From Platynereis dumerilii (lineage: Eukaryota; Annelida; Polychaeta; Phyllodocida; Nereididae): a stretch of 64,000 nt of DNA. Numbering within the stretch: the first letter of the stretch is position 1; each line of letters starts with the position of its first letter. The position numbers and the translations under genes were made by a program. Positions 29,490 to 42,124 of the stretch are shown piece by piece. Below the pieces are notes generated by a model. The model saw only the letters and a list, made by a program, of their open reading frames with translations. It searched no databases and was not told the DNA's origin. The stretch covers positions 14,885,300 to 14,949,299 of the forward strand of contig JAPTHN010000018.1 of the NCBI GenBank assembly GCA_026936325.1. Direction: 5' to 3'.

Positions 29490-30230
29490 TTCCAGGCTGT
29501 ACTGTCCGGTGGCGGCCATCTTGGATTAGAAGAAAACTGATAATTAGGCCAGGAGAATATGGTTAGAGAGTTAGAGGAAGGTAGAATCAAGGCTACAAAT
29601 AGTCAGAATAGAGACTGAGATGTTGAGGTTTCCTCCAGACTGTACTGTTTGGCGGCGGCCATCTTGGATTCAGTAGAAAGCCCAGGGAATCAGAACGGTG
29701 GATTAAATTGGGTCAGGAGTATCTGGGAACTGGGGTTGCAGGAGGAAGTTACGTATGTGTTTAAGAATATTGGGAGAATAAGAGGTGGTTAGGCCGTTAT
29801 ATCCAGTCTGTACTGTCCGGTGGCGGCCATTTTGAATTTCTAGAAGATCTAAAGATTCGTGAAACTTACGTAGGACTGTGTATGTCTAAGACGTGGTATT
29901 AGAGGAGAGGACATACTCTATTTGTGACTTACATGGAATGGCAGAGCCTCATGGTCGTATGTATCAGACTGTACTGTCCGACGGTGGCGGCCATTTTGGA
30001 TTTTGAGAGTTCAGTGAGTCCAGATTGATGACATGGGACTCGGCATAAAATAGGAATAGTTTGGCAATATGGAGAGGATTATACTAGGAGATTGCTAGAA
30101 TTGGAATTGGAAAACTTGCATGTTGGTTTTGCGGAGGTACGTTGTTTGGTAGAGGCCATCTTGGATTCCGAGATCGGGGAAAACAAATCGGACTGTACTG
30201 TCCCGATATTGGACTTGGATTAGGGCAGAG
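29490..30230 (+). repeat. Tandem repeats with CTGTACTGTCCGG and YY1-like motif (copy 1)
   Basis: CTGTACTGT recurs at 29,497, 29,640, 29,808, 29,969 and 30,193 (spacing 143, 168, 161, 224). In the first four it is followed within 6-11 bases by GGCGGCCAT(C/T)TTG(G/A)ATT. A further AGGCCATCTTGGATT lies near 30,153. The GCGGCCATCTTGG core matches the established YY1/REX1-type binding site (complement AAGATGGC(C)GC). Confidence 0.85.
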
Positions 30231-30505
30231 TAGGGGAGTTAGGCCACAAAGTAAGTGAGAATTATGAAAGAACAATAAGAATAATCAGATTTGGCTGTGC
30301 TCGGCACTCTAACCCGACGGCACGTTTCTAGCTGGAGTGAAGGATGCACTCACCGAATCTCACGTAAGGCTGACTCAATAGATGAAGGTGTGCTCCGCCT
30401 AGATTAAATGGGTCAGATAAATAATGAATTAGATATAGAACGAGGCGAGGAAGTGGCTTGTCAGTTTGTAATGTGTGAGAGTTTATATTGTTCAGAATAC
30501 ATGTA

Positions 30506-30571
30506 GGAGAAAAGCCGTACGGATGTTCAGGATGTGGAATCGTCCTGGACAGTCGTATGTTTCTCAGAGAT
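30506..30571 (+). pseudogene. Single C2H2 zinc-finger remnant, plus strand (copy 1)
   Basis: The frame at 30,506 reads GEKPYGCSGCGIVLDSRMFL, a zinc-finger linker plus the Cys pair, on the strand opposite to the larger zinc-finger remnant of the same unit. No histidine pair follows. It recurs at about 42,400 and 54,296 in copies 2 and 3. Confidence 0.65.
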
Positions 30572-30682
30572 GGTTGTAGAGTGTTACAGGAGTAGAAGAG
30601 GGATAGATGGTCTTATTAGGAGAGTCTGCAAGTAGGATTCGGTCCAGAGGGACCCTGTAAATCAAGGAAAACAAGAATCCAA

Positions 30683-31200
30683 GGATTCAAGAAAGTGTCG
30701 AAATGACCCTACAATTGTGGAAATTGTGGGACAGAACCTGAGTTTGGAGGCTGAGTTCAAGATGGGACGTTAGCAGGTGTCCCAGGGTTAGCCTTAAGTA
30801 CTGAATTAATGATACAAACGTGAACTTGTATGCAAAGGCCAATGCTAATTTGAGTTTTAGACATGTACATGTACTAAAACGTGTAAAAAAGGTTAAAAAT
30901 TGATATCTGAGAGCTATTAAGGTCTGGACCTGTGGTATGAGAGTTAAAAGGCCTAGAGATGGATTGACCGGTACAGGACAATCCCACAGATAATGGACCA
31001 ATGTATATTGAGTTGGATATGGATCTATCAGGTTGATATTTACATGTATTATAACCATTAAGGATTCAAGAAAGTGTCGGTATGACCATTCACTTGTGGA
31101 AATTGTGGGACCAACCCCGAGTTTAGAGCCTGAATTCAAGATGGGACGTTTGCAGGTGTCCCAGAGTTGGCTTTAAATACTAAGTTAAGTGTGTCACAGT
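30683..31200 (+). repeat. 377-bp duplication (copy 1)
   Basis: AAGGATTCAAGAAAGTGTCG at 30,683 recurs at 31,060, followed in both by GTGGAAATTGTGGGAC, GAGTT(T)..GAGCCTGA and TCAAGATGGGACGTT(A/T)GCAGG. The repeats are about 85-90% alike. The overlapping minus-strand frames of 90 and 150 codons here run through both repeats in different frames and are not genes. The same pair occurs at 42,577-43,094 and 54,473-54,990. Confidence 0.85.
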
Positions 31201-31938
31201 AGTCGTGATTTGAAGTGGTACCGCATTTGCAAAAAACCGAATGTGCACATTCATCGCAAATGTAGGGTGCTAATAGAATCGGACCCAGGATCAAACCCAG
31301 GGTTCTGGGTGGAACCTTTGAGGAAGTCAAGTAGGTCCATTTAGACTGTGGATATAAGATGGAAGGGAAATGAGAGCAAAGAGAGTGGCGTTCCGGGAAA
31401 ATACCCACGTTTGGCAGACCAAAAGTAGGCCTATACCACCGAAGAGAAGTTTTTTATGCTGCATAACAAGAGGAGAGAGACCCATAATTATTCCAGCTAA
31501 TCTGGAAATGATGAAAGGAGTTAATTAGGGAGTCAATTGGGGTTCAAAGAGATCCCAGTGGGTAGAAATAGGAGTTTGTAATATCAGAAATTATCAAGGT
31601 AGGGAGGTGTATAGCTGGAGTTTTTGTCTGGAATTTGGGAACTAACTGAATAAATGACGGCAAGAGTGTCAATATAGAAATATGGTGGCTGCAAGGCCTG
31701 TACATACATTAATTGGTTGTGTACAGATTGTAAAGTATGAGGCTATCATGGGGAGGTGTTGTCAGGCCCGAAGGAATGTTGGTATAACAGGAGGCACGGC
31801 TTATGCAGGGATTCTTATTTTTGGTCTCACAGTCGCACAAATTGCAACGTGACGCTCGGGCTTGAGACTATGCACCGGGCGAGACCTGGAGAAATAGTCG
31901 GTAGGTTGATATGGCCCTGTTGAGGGAGACTGTAAACC
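31201..31938. other. Satellite unit: no gene recognised
   Basis: A short minus-strand frame includes a Cys cluster (YICDECAHSVFCKCG) near 31,230-31,275 but no known domain. Otherwise featureless and repeated in copies 2 and 3. Confidence 0.3.
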
Positions 31939-32690
31939 GAGCTGTACTGGCTCCATTGTTAGAGATTTGGGCCTATAAGGTCTAATCTTAAAGTGGTCGT
32001 AATCTCAGGTAAGATGTGTAGAAGAGCCAGAATCTGAGCCAGAGTTTCGGGTGGAATATGAGGAGGTGATAGGTAATCCTACTTGGCCTGGAGACTGATA
32101 AAAAGATGGTGGTTGAGGACTGGATCATGTGGAGACTATTATGGGCTGGATCTAGCCAGTGAGAACTAGGCATCGGATTGAAGTGACAAATGAGCTGTAC
32201 TGGCTCAGTCGCTAGAGATTAGGCCCCTATGGCCACATCATAATGGCCATATCCTTGGTCCGAATGTATGAGAGTGCCAGAATCTGAGACTGAGTTCTGG
32301 ATGGGACATATGGGGATGCCAAGTAGTCCTATTTGGCTTGTAAATTGCTAACACTGGTGGTTACGGACTGGATCCTGTGTAGACTACTATGGGCTGGATA
32401 TAGTCCGTGAGAACTAGGCATAGCAGAGCGAAATGAACAACGAGCTGTACTGGCTCGGTTGTTAGAGATTAAGGACTATGTGGACAACTCTTAATGGGCC
32501 TACCCTCGGAAAGAATGTGAGAAAGTGCCAGAATCTGAGACCGAGTTCTTGATGGGCCCTGTGGGGATGTCAAGAAGTCCCATCTGGCCAGTGAGTTGGA
32601 AAACAGCTTGTGGTTGAGGGTTATATCTAGCCGAGCTATTATGGGCTGGAGACCATCGGTGAGAACTAGGCATAACAGGTTAGAATTCAG
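31939..32690 (+). repeat. Three 250-bp tandem subrepeats at the unit end (copy 1/2 boundary)
   Basis: GAGCTGTACTGGCTC starts units at 31,939, 32,192 and 32,442 (spacing 253 and 250). Each continues with TTAGAGATT or CTAGAGATT, GCCAGAATCTGAG, ATGGGCTGGA and TGAGAACTAGGCAT. The third runs across the arbitrary copy boundary at 32,521. Equivalent blocks are at 43,833-44,584 and 55,729-56,480; a partial third unit opens the array at 20,626-20,790. Confidence 0.88.
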
Positions 32691-35117
32691 TACTATGAGA
32701 ATAAACATTCCAGGGACCTATGAAAGGGAGCTATTCCAATTCCAGCCAACCTGGAGAGACCATTCACTATGGGTAGAAGACTGTCCGAGAGGTTGGAATC
32801 GCAGACAGTTGTTTTATGTCGAGTGATGTGTGAGGATCGTGTACTGTGGTGGATAGGGATGAAAGATGTACTATTGTCTCAGTATGTTAGTCATGACAGG
32901 GAAGGCTTTGATATATTGGTGAAGTCGCTATGAGGTCCCAGGGGCAGGATTTTACTACTCTAACAGGCAGACTGTCAGTGGCTGTGTTCCGTGGCCGTCC
33001 CAGCGCACAAGTTTATCTGTGCGTTGGTAGTAACAGTCAGCGTCGAGGGGCTCTATTGTGGGAAAGTTTATTAGAGGAGCAGTCGATTACTTCAGAGAGG
33101 AAAGTCTGAGCCTGGTGCGGTTACCAGAACATCCCCTGTGTGGCCATAAAATAAGGAGAGTTCAGGGGCACTGCTGCAGGTCCTTATTACGGGTCAGTTA
33201 TGGCGGCTGAGCGTCATGAAACCATGAAGTAAGATTGAAAAAAATAAAGGTTAAAAAATTAATTTAAAAAATAAATAAAACCTGCTTGTGTATAGAATGT
33301 ACAAAATAGAAGGAAGAGTTGAGAAGAGGATGACAAGACCACTTGATGGCCAAGTTCGAGACCCCAGGCTTAGGGAGCGATGGATGAAGTGGACCTACAT
33401 GCATCACCATAGCATCCATGAGTGCCTGAGCGAGGGAGTAGTCAAAGATAAGAACCAGGGAGGGAATAGAACCCAGGTCTGTGTCTAAGTCTGGGAGAAG
33501 AGCAAAAGCACTGAATCGGAGTTGGCAATTGCTGTCTATTGGTGTTGCTTGAGCTAGATTTTACCAGGGAATATAGAATGTATGTTTGGTCCATATAATC
33601 CCACTGAAGACGAACTCCCTGGGTGTTACCTCGGTCTAGGTGCATTTATGAGAAAGGGAAAAAGGATGATGTTGTGCAAATTTTTAGGGGGAAGAGTGAA
33701 AGTGGATGTGTGCCAAGGAATAGAAGGAAAGGGAGTGACTAACAGATAATTTAAAGAGGAGGGAGAACTCAGCCTATGAGCTAACTATGCTATAATAGTG
33801 TTTAAATTTTTAGAAATTATTTTAGAGATAAAAAAGGCTGGCAAGGGACATAGGTCATGAGGATCCGCAAGGCTAAGTCAAGAGGTCTCATACCAAGAAT
33901 AAAAATAGGGGATGCTATCCTACTGATTGTCTAAATGGAGGCCAAATGCCGAGGAGCTGGGCCGGCGCCAATGGCCTCTTAATTTAGATTACTGGGAGGC
34001 TAAGAAGTCTCCCGTTGTGAGGTGTAATGTTATTTATCGGATTGGATGGCTAAGAAAATTGAAAAAGCCTAATGTTGGGCAGATCACTCGTTTCAGCCCC
34101 GGCGGGTAATATTTGCGGTCAGCGCTGGCCTGTTAGGTAAAATGTTGGGTTTTTCCAACAGTTTGTGAACTGGGGGTCGTACCACACGAACACAGGGACC
34201 GAAGGAAGATTGCACGAGCTATACCAACCGCTCCAGGGACCCCAGGGAAGTCGGTATATCAAGAACTGTAGCTCCCTAGTACAGGAGAGCCTTGTATACC
34301 CGGGACCACTGGGGATTCAGCGAGGTCAATTGAAGGGTTCCCGAGCAAGCAAAAGGGCCCCATGGATCAGTCTTCCTAAATGTGGTGCGTGAGGTATGAA
34401 TGCATATGGGTTCGTTGATGGACATGGATAGTAGTAGTATGGAGTTCAATTTGGACAAGATATGCAATCTTTGTCATTTTAACTATGGATTGGTTATGGT
34501 GATTAAGATTCAGATTTAAAGGCCACACATCTGGAAGGTTACTTTATAGATTGGTAAAATTATAGACTCTGCTAGTGCTCTGACTGTGTTAAGAGGCTCA
34601 CGGGGCCAAGGAGAGCCTGTGTATGCGAGCAAGTTCCCTGTGTGAGAGAAGGGTTGCTCCAATTTGGAAGGGATCATAAACAGACTGGGTTCTAGGTTGT
34701 CCCACCGTTGGTCCATCTTCTTCTAAAAGTAAGGGAGGATCGGTGTGAAATGTGCGTAGGCTGGTCCGGTCCAGGATCGAAGCCATAGAGGTGGCTTGAA
34801 GGCTTACATTCGAGATCTAGCTGCAAAGAGAACATGGCAAGGAAGGAAGGGAAATTATTAAACAATTAAAGGACCGAGAGAGGTCCAAATACATAACATA
34901 TGGGGATAGTAATGAAATTTTAGTGAGTCGAGAAATGAGTATACAAACGATCCCCAAAATTAAGGGACAAGGGGAATGGTAGAGGGGGCCATCAGCATGA
35001 TGTCAGTGCTTCATGGGGAAATCTGGTATAAATCGGTCCCTGCCTTAACTCCAGAAGTGGTGTAAAATACCTGAACAACTGGCAGAGATAGCATTTTTGT
35101 GGTCAATTGGGCCGAAG

Positions 35118-36010
35118 CCAGTATCTTAGGGCTTAGTGCCTTTATAAGGATTATGTACACATGTCCGTGAGGGTTAGCTATGTTGATTCTAAGCCAGTAT
35201 CCTATGGCTTATGTCGACCCTCACAGGGTCGGCCGTGAGTCTCCGTCTCATGAAAGTCGGGAGGACTCAATCCAGTATCTTAGGGTTTAGTGCTAGCCCT
35301 TCAGGGTTAGCTGTATACATAAGAAACTGGGAGATCAGAAAGATCTCTTCGCCAGTATCTTAGGGCTTAGTGCAGTTAGTAAGGATTGGATGCCCTTAAA
35401 CTTTTAAGGGACAGATACGAGGGCCCCGGGCCAGTATCTTAGGGCTTAGAGCAGCCCTTTCAGGATCAGTTGTGAGTCTGAATTCCGTGCAGGTCGGAGA
35501 GGCTCAATCCAGTATCTTAGGGCTTAGTGCTAGCCTTTCAGGATTAGCTGTAGATGCAATCCGTCAGCAGGTCAAAGAGATTTAAGCCAGTATCTTAGGG
35601 CTTAGTGCAGTTCGCAAGGATTAGTAGACCGTGGCTCCAGGAGTAAGGTACTATGGCCTCGGGCCAGTATCTTAGGGCTTAGAGCAGACCTTACAGTTGT
35701 CAGTCTGAATCCCGAGTAGGTCGGGGGGCTCAATCCAGTATCTTAGGGTTGAGTGCTAGCCTTTCAGGATTAGCTGTAGATGCAACCAACCGGCAAGTGA
35801 GGGAGCCCTCAACCAGTATCTTAGGGTTTAGTGCATATTGTAAGGAAAGCAGTTCATGGCTCAAGCAGTCAGATGAGATTGCCCCGGGCCAGTATCTTAG
35901 GGCTTGGGGCAGCCCTTTCAGGGTCAGTTATAAGTCTAAATCCCGTGCAGATCGGGGTGGCCCCGAACCAGTATCTTAGGGTTTCGTGCTGGCCTTTCAA
36001 GGTCAAAGTA
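35118..36010 (+). repeat. 77-bp trimeric minisatellite (copy 2)
   Basis: Same twelve-monomer array as in copy 1, with single-base differences (for example CTTACAG instead of CTTTCAG in the eighth monomer). Confidence 0.9.
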
Positions 36011-36486
36011 TAGAAAACAGGTCATAAGTCCAGGGCACGATCGTTTTTGTCTTGACGTGTAAAACAGGTCATAGATCCCGGGCACGACCGGTTTGTCAGA
36101 AAATAGGCTAATGGGGTCAGTAATAAAAGGAAAGAAGGAAAGAAGGGTGGCCGATCAGCTAGGGAGACCAAGGTAAAATTATGGTCAGATTTATGCATCA
36201 CCTCGGTTCCTTCTTTCTGTCACTGGAGTCAGTCGGATCCGTGTCTACTGGTGTTTCCCATAGAAGGAGACCTGAGACCACCTGGCATCTAACACCCAAC
36301 GCATTAAGTGCCTAACGGGCATTTGAGTGAGAAAGGCTAATCTAAGAACTTTGAACCAGAACTCAAACCGCTTCTGGTGGCCTAACTCAGGTGGTGCTCC
36401 CAGTTCTACATCTAAGTTAGTGATCCGAAGATCATTGAATATTTAAGGCTAAGTTCCCCACCGGGAACTGTCTACTTTTCGGATTA

Positions 36487-37097
36487 GTGTGTGTTCTCAT
36501 AGGTGGATTCAAGTCTGTGTTTGATCTGGACGTTTTGCCACAAACAGAACATCCCTGTGGCTTGTCACCAGTGTGTTTTGTGAGGCTGTTGTATGGGCTG
36601 AATATTCTGACGCAAACTGAACAACCGTACGGCTTTTCTCCAGTATGTGTTTCTCATGTGTGACTTGAACTGTTAGTCCAGGTGAACCCTCTGCCGCAAA
36701 TGGAACATCCATACGGGATTTCTCCCTTGTGTTGTCTCAGATGATGGGTTAGATCTCCATTGGTACCATCCATTTACTCACACACAAGACATTTGTAGGG
36801 CTACTCTCCATTATGTGATCTCAAACGTGCTGTAAGAAGTGATTTGGTTCTGCGTTTAATGCCATAAACGGGACATCCAAAGGGCCTCTCATCAGTGTGA
36901 CTCATCCTGTGCGTTGTCACTTCTCCCTTGTTAACAAATCTTTTACCACAAGCTGATCATCCATGTGGTGAGCATTTTGTCGCAATCCGAACATCCATAC
37001 AGCCTTTCTCCAGTGTGTGTTCTTGTGTATGCTTTCCAGTTCTTCATTTGTCATGGATGTTATACCATATTCTGAACATCCATGTGGCTTTAGAAGA
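36487..37097 (-). pseudogene. Decayed C2H2 zinc-finger array (copy 2)
   Basis: Same remnant as in copy 1, with essentially the same sequence and the same interruptions, so decay preceded amplification of the unit. Confidence 0.8.
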
Positions 37098-37996
37098 AGT
37101 GGCTAAAAGTAAACTCATGAAGTGATTAACTGTTGGATGATGCAGGAGTCAATCTTGTGAGTTATCTATACTGGGCTAACAGGGATGGTCAATCTAAAGG
37201 GCAGCCAAGAGTATCTCAGGGTGTGAGATAACTAAGTTAGATAATTGGATTGATATTAAGTTTTGCGGAACAATTTCTATTTATTCTCCTCAGAGTACAT
37301 GTATGGGGGCCGCCATGGAGGGAAGGCATGTGGGAGAAGAAGAAGAAAAAGTAATAAGGCCCAAAATTATAAGAAACCTGCGGAATGAGAGGAGAGAAGA
37401 AGCAGAAGAAGGTGTTTATGGAAAGTAGCCGTGATTTATCCAATACGGGACCAGGTTACTATGGAATTTTGTAGTATCCAGTTGCTGTCCCTAGCTCATC
37501 CATTGGAAAAGCTTGATGGAGAGATGACGTCAATGCAGTCAGAAGAATGTCGTGGGTGGTTGGTACAAGTCCCGAGTCTTCTCTCGGACGTGGTATTTTA
37601 ATTCCCTGTGGTCATCACTTCAGTTCCCGTCCAGCAGAGTAGGCCTGGCACTAAAATACACCAATTTGGTCAATGTAGTTACCGAGCTTGACACCAGGAG
37701 TCGCTTTTCGTCAAAGTTAAATCTGTAAGTGCCCCCTGGCTGGAAGTTGGACAGCAGAGCAGTAAGATGACCATCTATCAGTTAGGAGAATGACCAGATG
37801 GTGATCATCCATCAGGGACATGACCAATTGGCAAAGACCTCACAATAGCATTTTAAGGTTTTCTAAAGCCATGCTTGGCCTGGTGCCTATATTTTGATGG
37901 AAACCAGTTCAGGATATGACCAATGTGGTCAGTCTGTTAGGGACATGACCTATTGGAAGGGAAAGCAAATTTCAACAAAGAAGTCAATGAGGATCA

Positions 37997-39187
37997 AAAC
38001 AAGGAAATTACGGGAAGTTATTTCCCAAAAGTGTCATGGAACTATTCTGAGAAAATTCAAGAAGATCGGGATAGCATGTAACTAAGTCAGAGGGACTTAT
38101 GGCCAATATGTTATGGTCAAATTTGTTTGTAGGATGTATTAAGAGAGGAATTATAAGCAATTAGGCCATCACGAGATTAGATGAAGCCTGTGACATGGCC
38201 CTTCTGAAATAAATTTTGTGCAAAAGGACGGTTCCAATTTTCAAAAAATTCCCATTAAAGAAGCAGCAAAGGTAAAGCCACGAAAATTACGCGGGGTTGT
38301 TGGCCAAAGTGTAATGGAACTAATCTGAGAAAAATCGAGAAAATTGGACCACGGGAAAAAAAGCCCTTGTCCAAAATATGTCGGGAGTAATACTGCTCAC
38401 TGGGCAGTTGGAAACATTCAGAAAAATTCGGGAATAGGGCCACTAGGTGCGGGAGGCATCCAGAGTTCAAATTCCGAGCTCCACAATAATTTTTTGAAAA
38501 CTCGCGGGACACTCCTCGGTCATGACCTTGACCCAGAGTGGGTGACGTCATTGAAGTAGATCAGTCAAAATGACTCACAACAGCTACATTGTGGTCCAAT
38601 TGTTTGTAGGATGTTCAGAGAAGAGAATTATAAACAATTAGGCCGTCACGAGATTAAATGCAGCCTGTGACATGGCCATTTTGAAATAAATTTTGTGCAA
38701 AAGGACAGTACCAATTTTCGAAAAATTCCCATTAAAAGACCAGCAAAGATAGAGCCACGAAAATTGCAAGAGGTTGTTGGCCAAAGTGTAATGGAACTAT
38801 TCTAAGAGAATCGAGAAAATCGGACCACAGGAAAAAAAGCCCTTGTCCCAAATATGTCGAGAGTAAAACTGCTCACTGGGCAGTTAGAAAAATTCAGAAA
38901 AATTCGGGAATAGAGCCATTATGTGCGGGAAGCATCCAGGGTTCCAATTCCGAGCTCCAGTATAATCTTCTGAAAACCCGCGGGATACACCCCAACCATT
39001 ACCTTGACCCAGAGTGGGTGACGTCATAATAGCGGTCATCCAGACAGGCCTGTAATTGGGTCAAATCTGAATTCTAACAGATATATTATGGTCAAAATTG
39101 TTTGAAGGATGTACAGAGAGAGGAACACTAAACCATTAGACCAGCAGAAGGTTAGGTGAAGCACATGGCATCATACAGAAAGCCCAC
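37997..39187 (+). repeat. 480-500-bp AT-rich tandem subrepeats (copy 2)
   Basis: Same block as in copy 1 of the satellite unit, with a few substitutions (for example near 38,980-39,000). Confidence 0.88.
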
Positions 39188-39656
39188 TCACCTGATAATT
39201 TCCTGTGGATAATTTCATCCAGAAAGTTGAAAATTAAATAAAAAATATACTCCATGTGATCCAGTTGCAGGTAAAATCCGAATAGTGAGAAGAGAGAACA
39301 GATTGAATGATTAACTGGGGAGATTTGATTGAAATTGAAATGATTGAGAAGCAATCATAATTGCGCCAAATTTATAAAGTTTGCAGACACGCTCGGGACC
39401 CCGGTACGGCTGCCGTTTCGTCCTCACTTGGACTCCTCAGCCTGGGGGTGGCTGTCTGCTAACTGTTCTGCAGCCAATTCCAGCAGAAACAGTGGAAATA
39501 AAGCCAAAATACATCCAAAAACCAGAGAGCCTGAAAACAACATGTTCACCTTCAGTATAACCGTCGAGAAATGGCGCGACGCCCAGACGGCCGCCAGGTG
39601 GAGACAGAGTGCGCACAGAGCTAGCCATTGGTGGGGGTTTCCCATGAAAATAAGTA

Positions 39657-41295
39657 TGTTCGGGGGGTGTTGGGGGGGTGTTGGGTACCTGGAAAATTCT
39701 ATTAATTCAAGTCGACCAGAATGGTCCAAGAATGGGGCCAATACGTGGAAAATTGAGCGAGATATGACACGATTGTGATTTTAAGCAATTATTTTTTTCT
39801 GGAAAAAGTACGATAGTTAGAGGGCTGCAATTTGGAGGGTAAGGACCTGGGAGGTAGGGGGGGTCACTGAATTTTTCTCAGGGGGGCCGAGTTCTGTAAG
39901 TCCTGGAATTTTCGCCGCAAAAAAAGTAAATTCTGAATCTGGGCCTCGGCCACGTGGTGTTGCAGACGTAATGAATGGGGCGTATTTAAGGGTTGAGGGG
40001 TGATCCTCGGGGGTGTGGGGGTCAAGGGGGGTCATGTGGGTGCCCAAGAGATCTTAATATGGCTGCAGGCCGAGCCCGAAGACCGAGGAAAGCGAGAAAT
40101 TAAAATTTCAAAAAATTGGCTCCAGGGGCGGATTCGGGAGTCAGGGGGGGTGCAGGGGGGTCCAGAAATTATTATTAGGTGCAAATGGTAGGGATAGAGA
40201 CAAGATTTACTTAATATTAATAAAATTGAGGAAATTTGAAATTATTGTTGTTGTTTTGAATTACATTAATTATGAAAAAAGTGTCAGTCTCGGAGGGCTG
40301 CACTTTGTGAAAAGGGCTTCTAGATGGGTCCAAGGGTATTACTGAACATATTTCACAGTAATTAGGCTCATGTGTATCGTAAAAAGGTAAATTGAAATTT
40401 TGTCCAACACTGGATCCACACATCGAGCACGTGGTTGAATGAAAGTGTCGTGGGGGTCTATTGAGGGGGTCAAAGACCCCTTGGGGGGGCATAGGAGATA
40501 ATTGGGACCTATAGGTATTACTTTGTTGTGTGTACGGTTGATAGTTAGGCCTCAAAGTTACCAGTGAGTGATAATTGGGGATGTAAACAAACCAGAGATT
40601 CTTCTGCGCAGGGGGGTCGGCGGGGGGTGGGGGGGTGTTTTTGAGGTTCTGAAAATTATGTTAATTCACCCCGGTCACAATGGTATCTGAATAGAGAAAA
40701 ACGACCCAAAATTGAGGAAATTTTAATTCAATCTTAATTTTATGGAATAAAAATATTTATGGACAATTACCAGATTGAGAGGGCTGTACTTTCCCTCTTT
40801 CAGGTCTAGGGAGGCCCTGGGGGGCTATCGATTACCCTGGAGGGTGAATCAGTCTCGAAAGCGCCTATGACAAGTTTGTTGAATATTGTCCATTTTTGAT
40901 CTGCGCACCGAGTAATATGATTGAAAAAATTATTCACGGGGGCTACGTGGGGCCCTGGGGTTGTCCCTGGGGGGTGTGGAATCTGTGTTGGGTCTGTAGG
41001 AGCAAATTGATTACATGCATAGGCCTTATAGATCCCCGAGGGTGGAATAATGGTGGAAATTGTGATTTTGAGGATTTTTAGCATGCAGGGGCGGATTCAG
41101 GAGCCAGGGGGGGTCCGGGGGGGTCGGGAATATTTTTAGAGTTAGTTTCAGGGGGTCAAGGTTATTAATAATGAACAGGAAGTAAATGAGTATAAGAAAG
41201 TTGTGACAACCAGTGATTTTGTTAGAACCATTTTATTTGATGAAGTCGAAGATACCAATGGCTGACTTTCCAGATATGGGCCTAAATTAAGTAGG
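39657..41295 (+). repeat. 475-490-bp tandem subrepeats with long G runs (copy 2)
   Basis: Same block as copy 1; G-run lengths differ by one or two bases between copies. Confidence 0.85.
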
Positions 41296-41383
41296 ACTGA
41301 TTCAGGAACGTGTAGGGGATGAACCCTGTAGAAAGATTATGCTATCTGGAAGCTGTTGGGTGATTAGGCTGTATGGTGAATGT

Positions 41384-42124
41384 TTCCAGGCTGTACTGTC
41401 CGGTGGCGGCCATCTTGGATTAGAAGAAAACTGATAATTAGGCCAGGAGAATATGGTTAGAGAGTTAGAGGAAGGTAGAATCAAGGCTACAAATAGTCAG
41501 AATAGAGACTGAGATGTTGAGGTTTCCTCCAGACTGTACTGTTTGGCGGCGGCCATCTTGGATTCAGTAGAAAGCCCAGGGAATCAGAACGGTGGATTAA
41601 ATTGGGTCAGGAGTATCTGGGAACTGGGGTTGCAGGAGGAAGTTACGTATGTGTTTAAGAATATTGGGAGAATAAGAGGTGGTTAGGCCGTTATGTCCAG
41701 TCTGTACTGTCCGGTGGCGGCCATTTTGAATTTCTAGAAGATCTAAAGATTCGTGAAACTTACGTAGGACTGTGTATGTCTAAGACGTGGTATTAGAGGA
41801 GAGGACATACTCTATTTGTGACTTACATGGAATGGCAGAGCCTCATGGTCGTATGTATCAGACTGTACTGTCCGACGGTGGCGGCCATTTTGGATTTTGA
41901 GAGTTCAGTGAGTCCAGATTGATGACATGGGACTCGGCATAAAATAGGAATAGTTTGGCAATATGGAGAGGATTATACTAGGAGATTGCTAGAATTGGGA
42001 TTGGAAAACTTGCATGTTGGTTTTGCGGAGGTACGTTGTTTGGTAGAGGCCATCTTGGATTCCGAGATCGGGGAAAACAAATCGGACTGTACTGTCCCGA
42101 TATTGGACTTGGATTAGGGCAGAG
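41384..42124 (+). repeat. CTGTACTGTCCGG / YY1-like repeats (copy 2)
   Basis: Same five repeats; one base differs before the third (TATGTCC instead of TATATCC). Confidence 0.85.

Larger units (their letters stand above)
20626..32520 (+). repeat. 11.9-kb subtelomeric satellite, copy 1
   Basis: First full copy of a tandem unit of 11,895 bp. Phase is set by GAAAGTGCCAGAATCTGAGA at 20,626, the first base shared with the later copies. The left junction falls inside the third 250-bp subrepeat of the unit. No convincing gene: frames stay at or below 150 codons, recur in several frames of the same subrepeats and show no domain. Copy 1 differs from copies 2-4 at scattered single bases. Confidence 0.95.

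Noticed and set aside
30687-31408. Overlapping minus-strand frames of 150 and 90 codons repeated in each unit
   Set aside because: They run through both halves of the 377-bp duplication in different frames. Composition is not protein-like and no domain is seen. Presence in every unit reflects unit identity, not selection.
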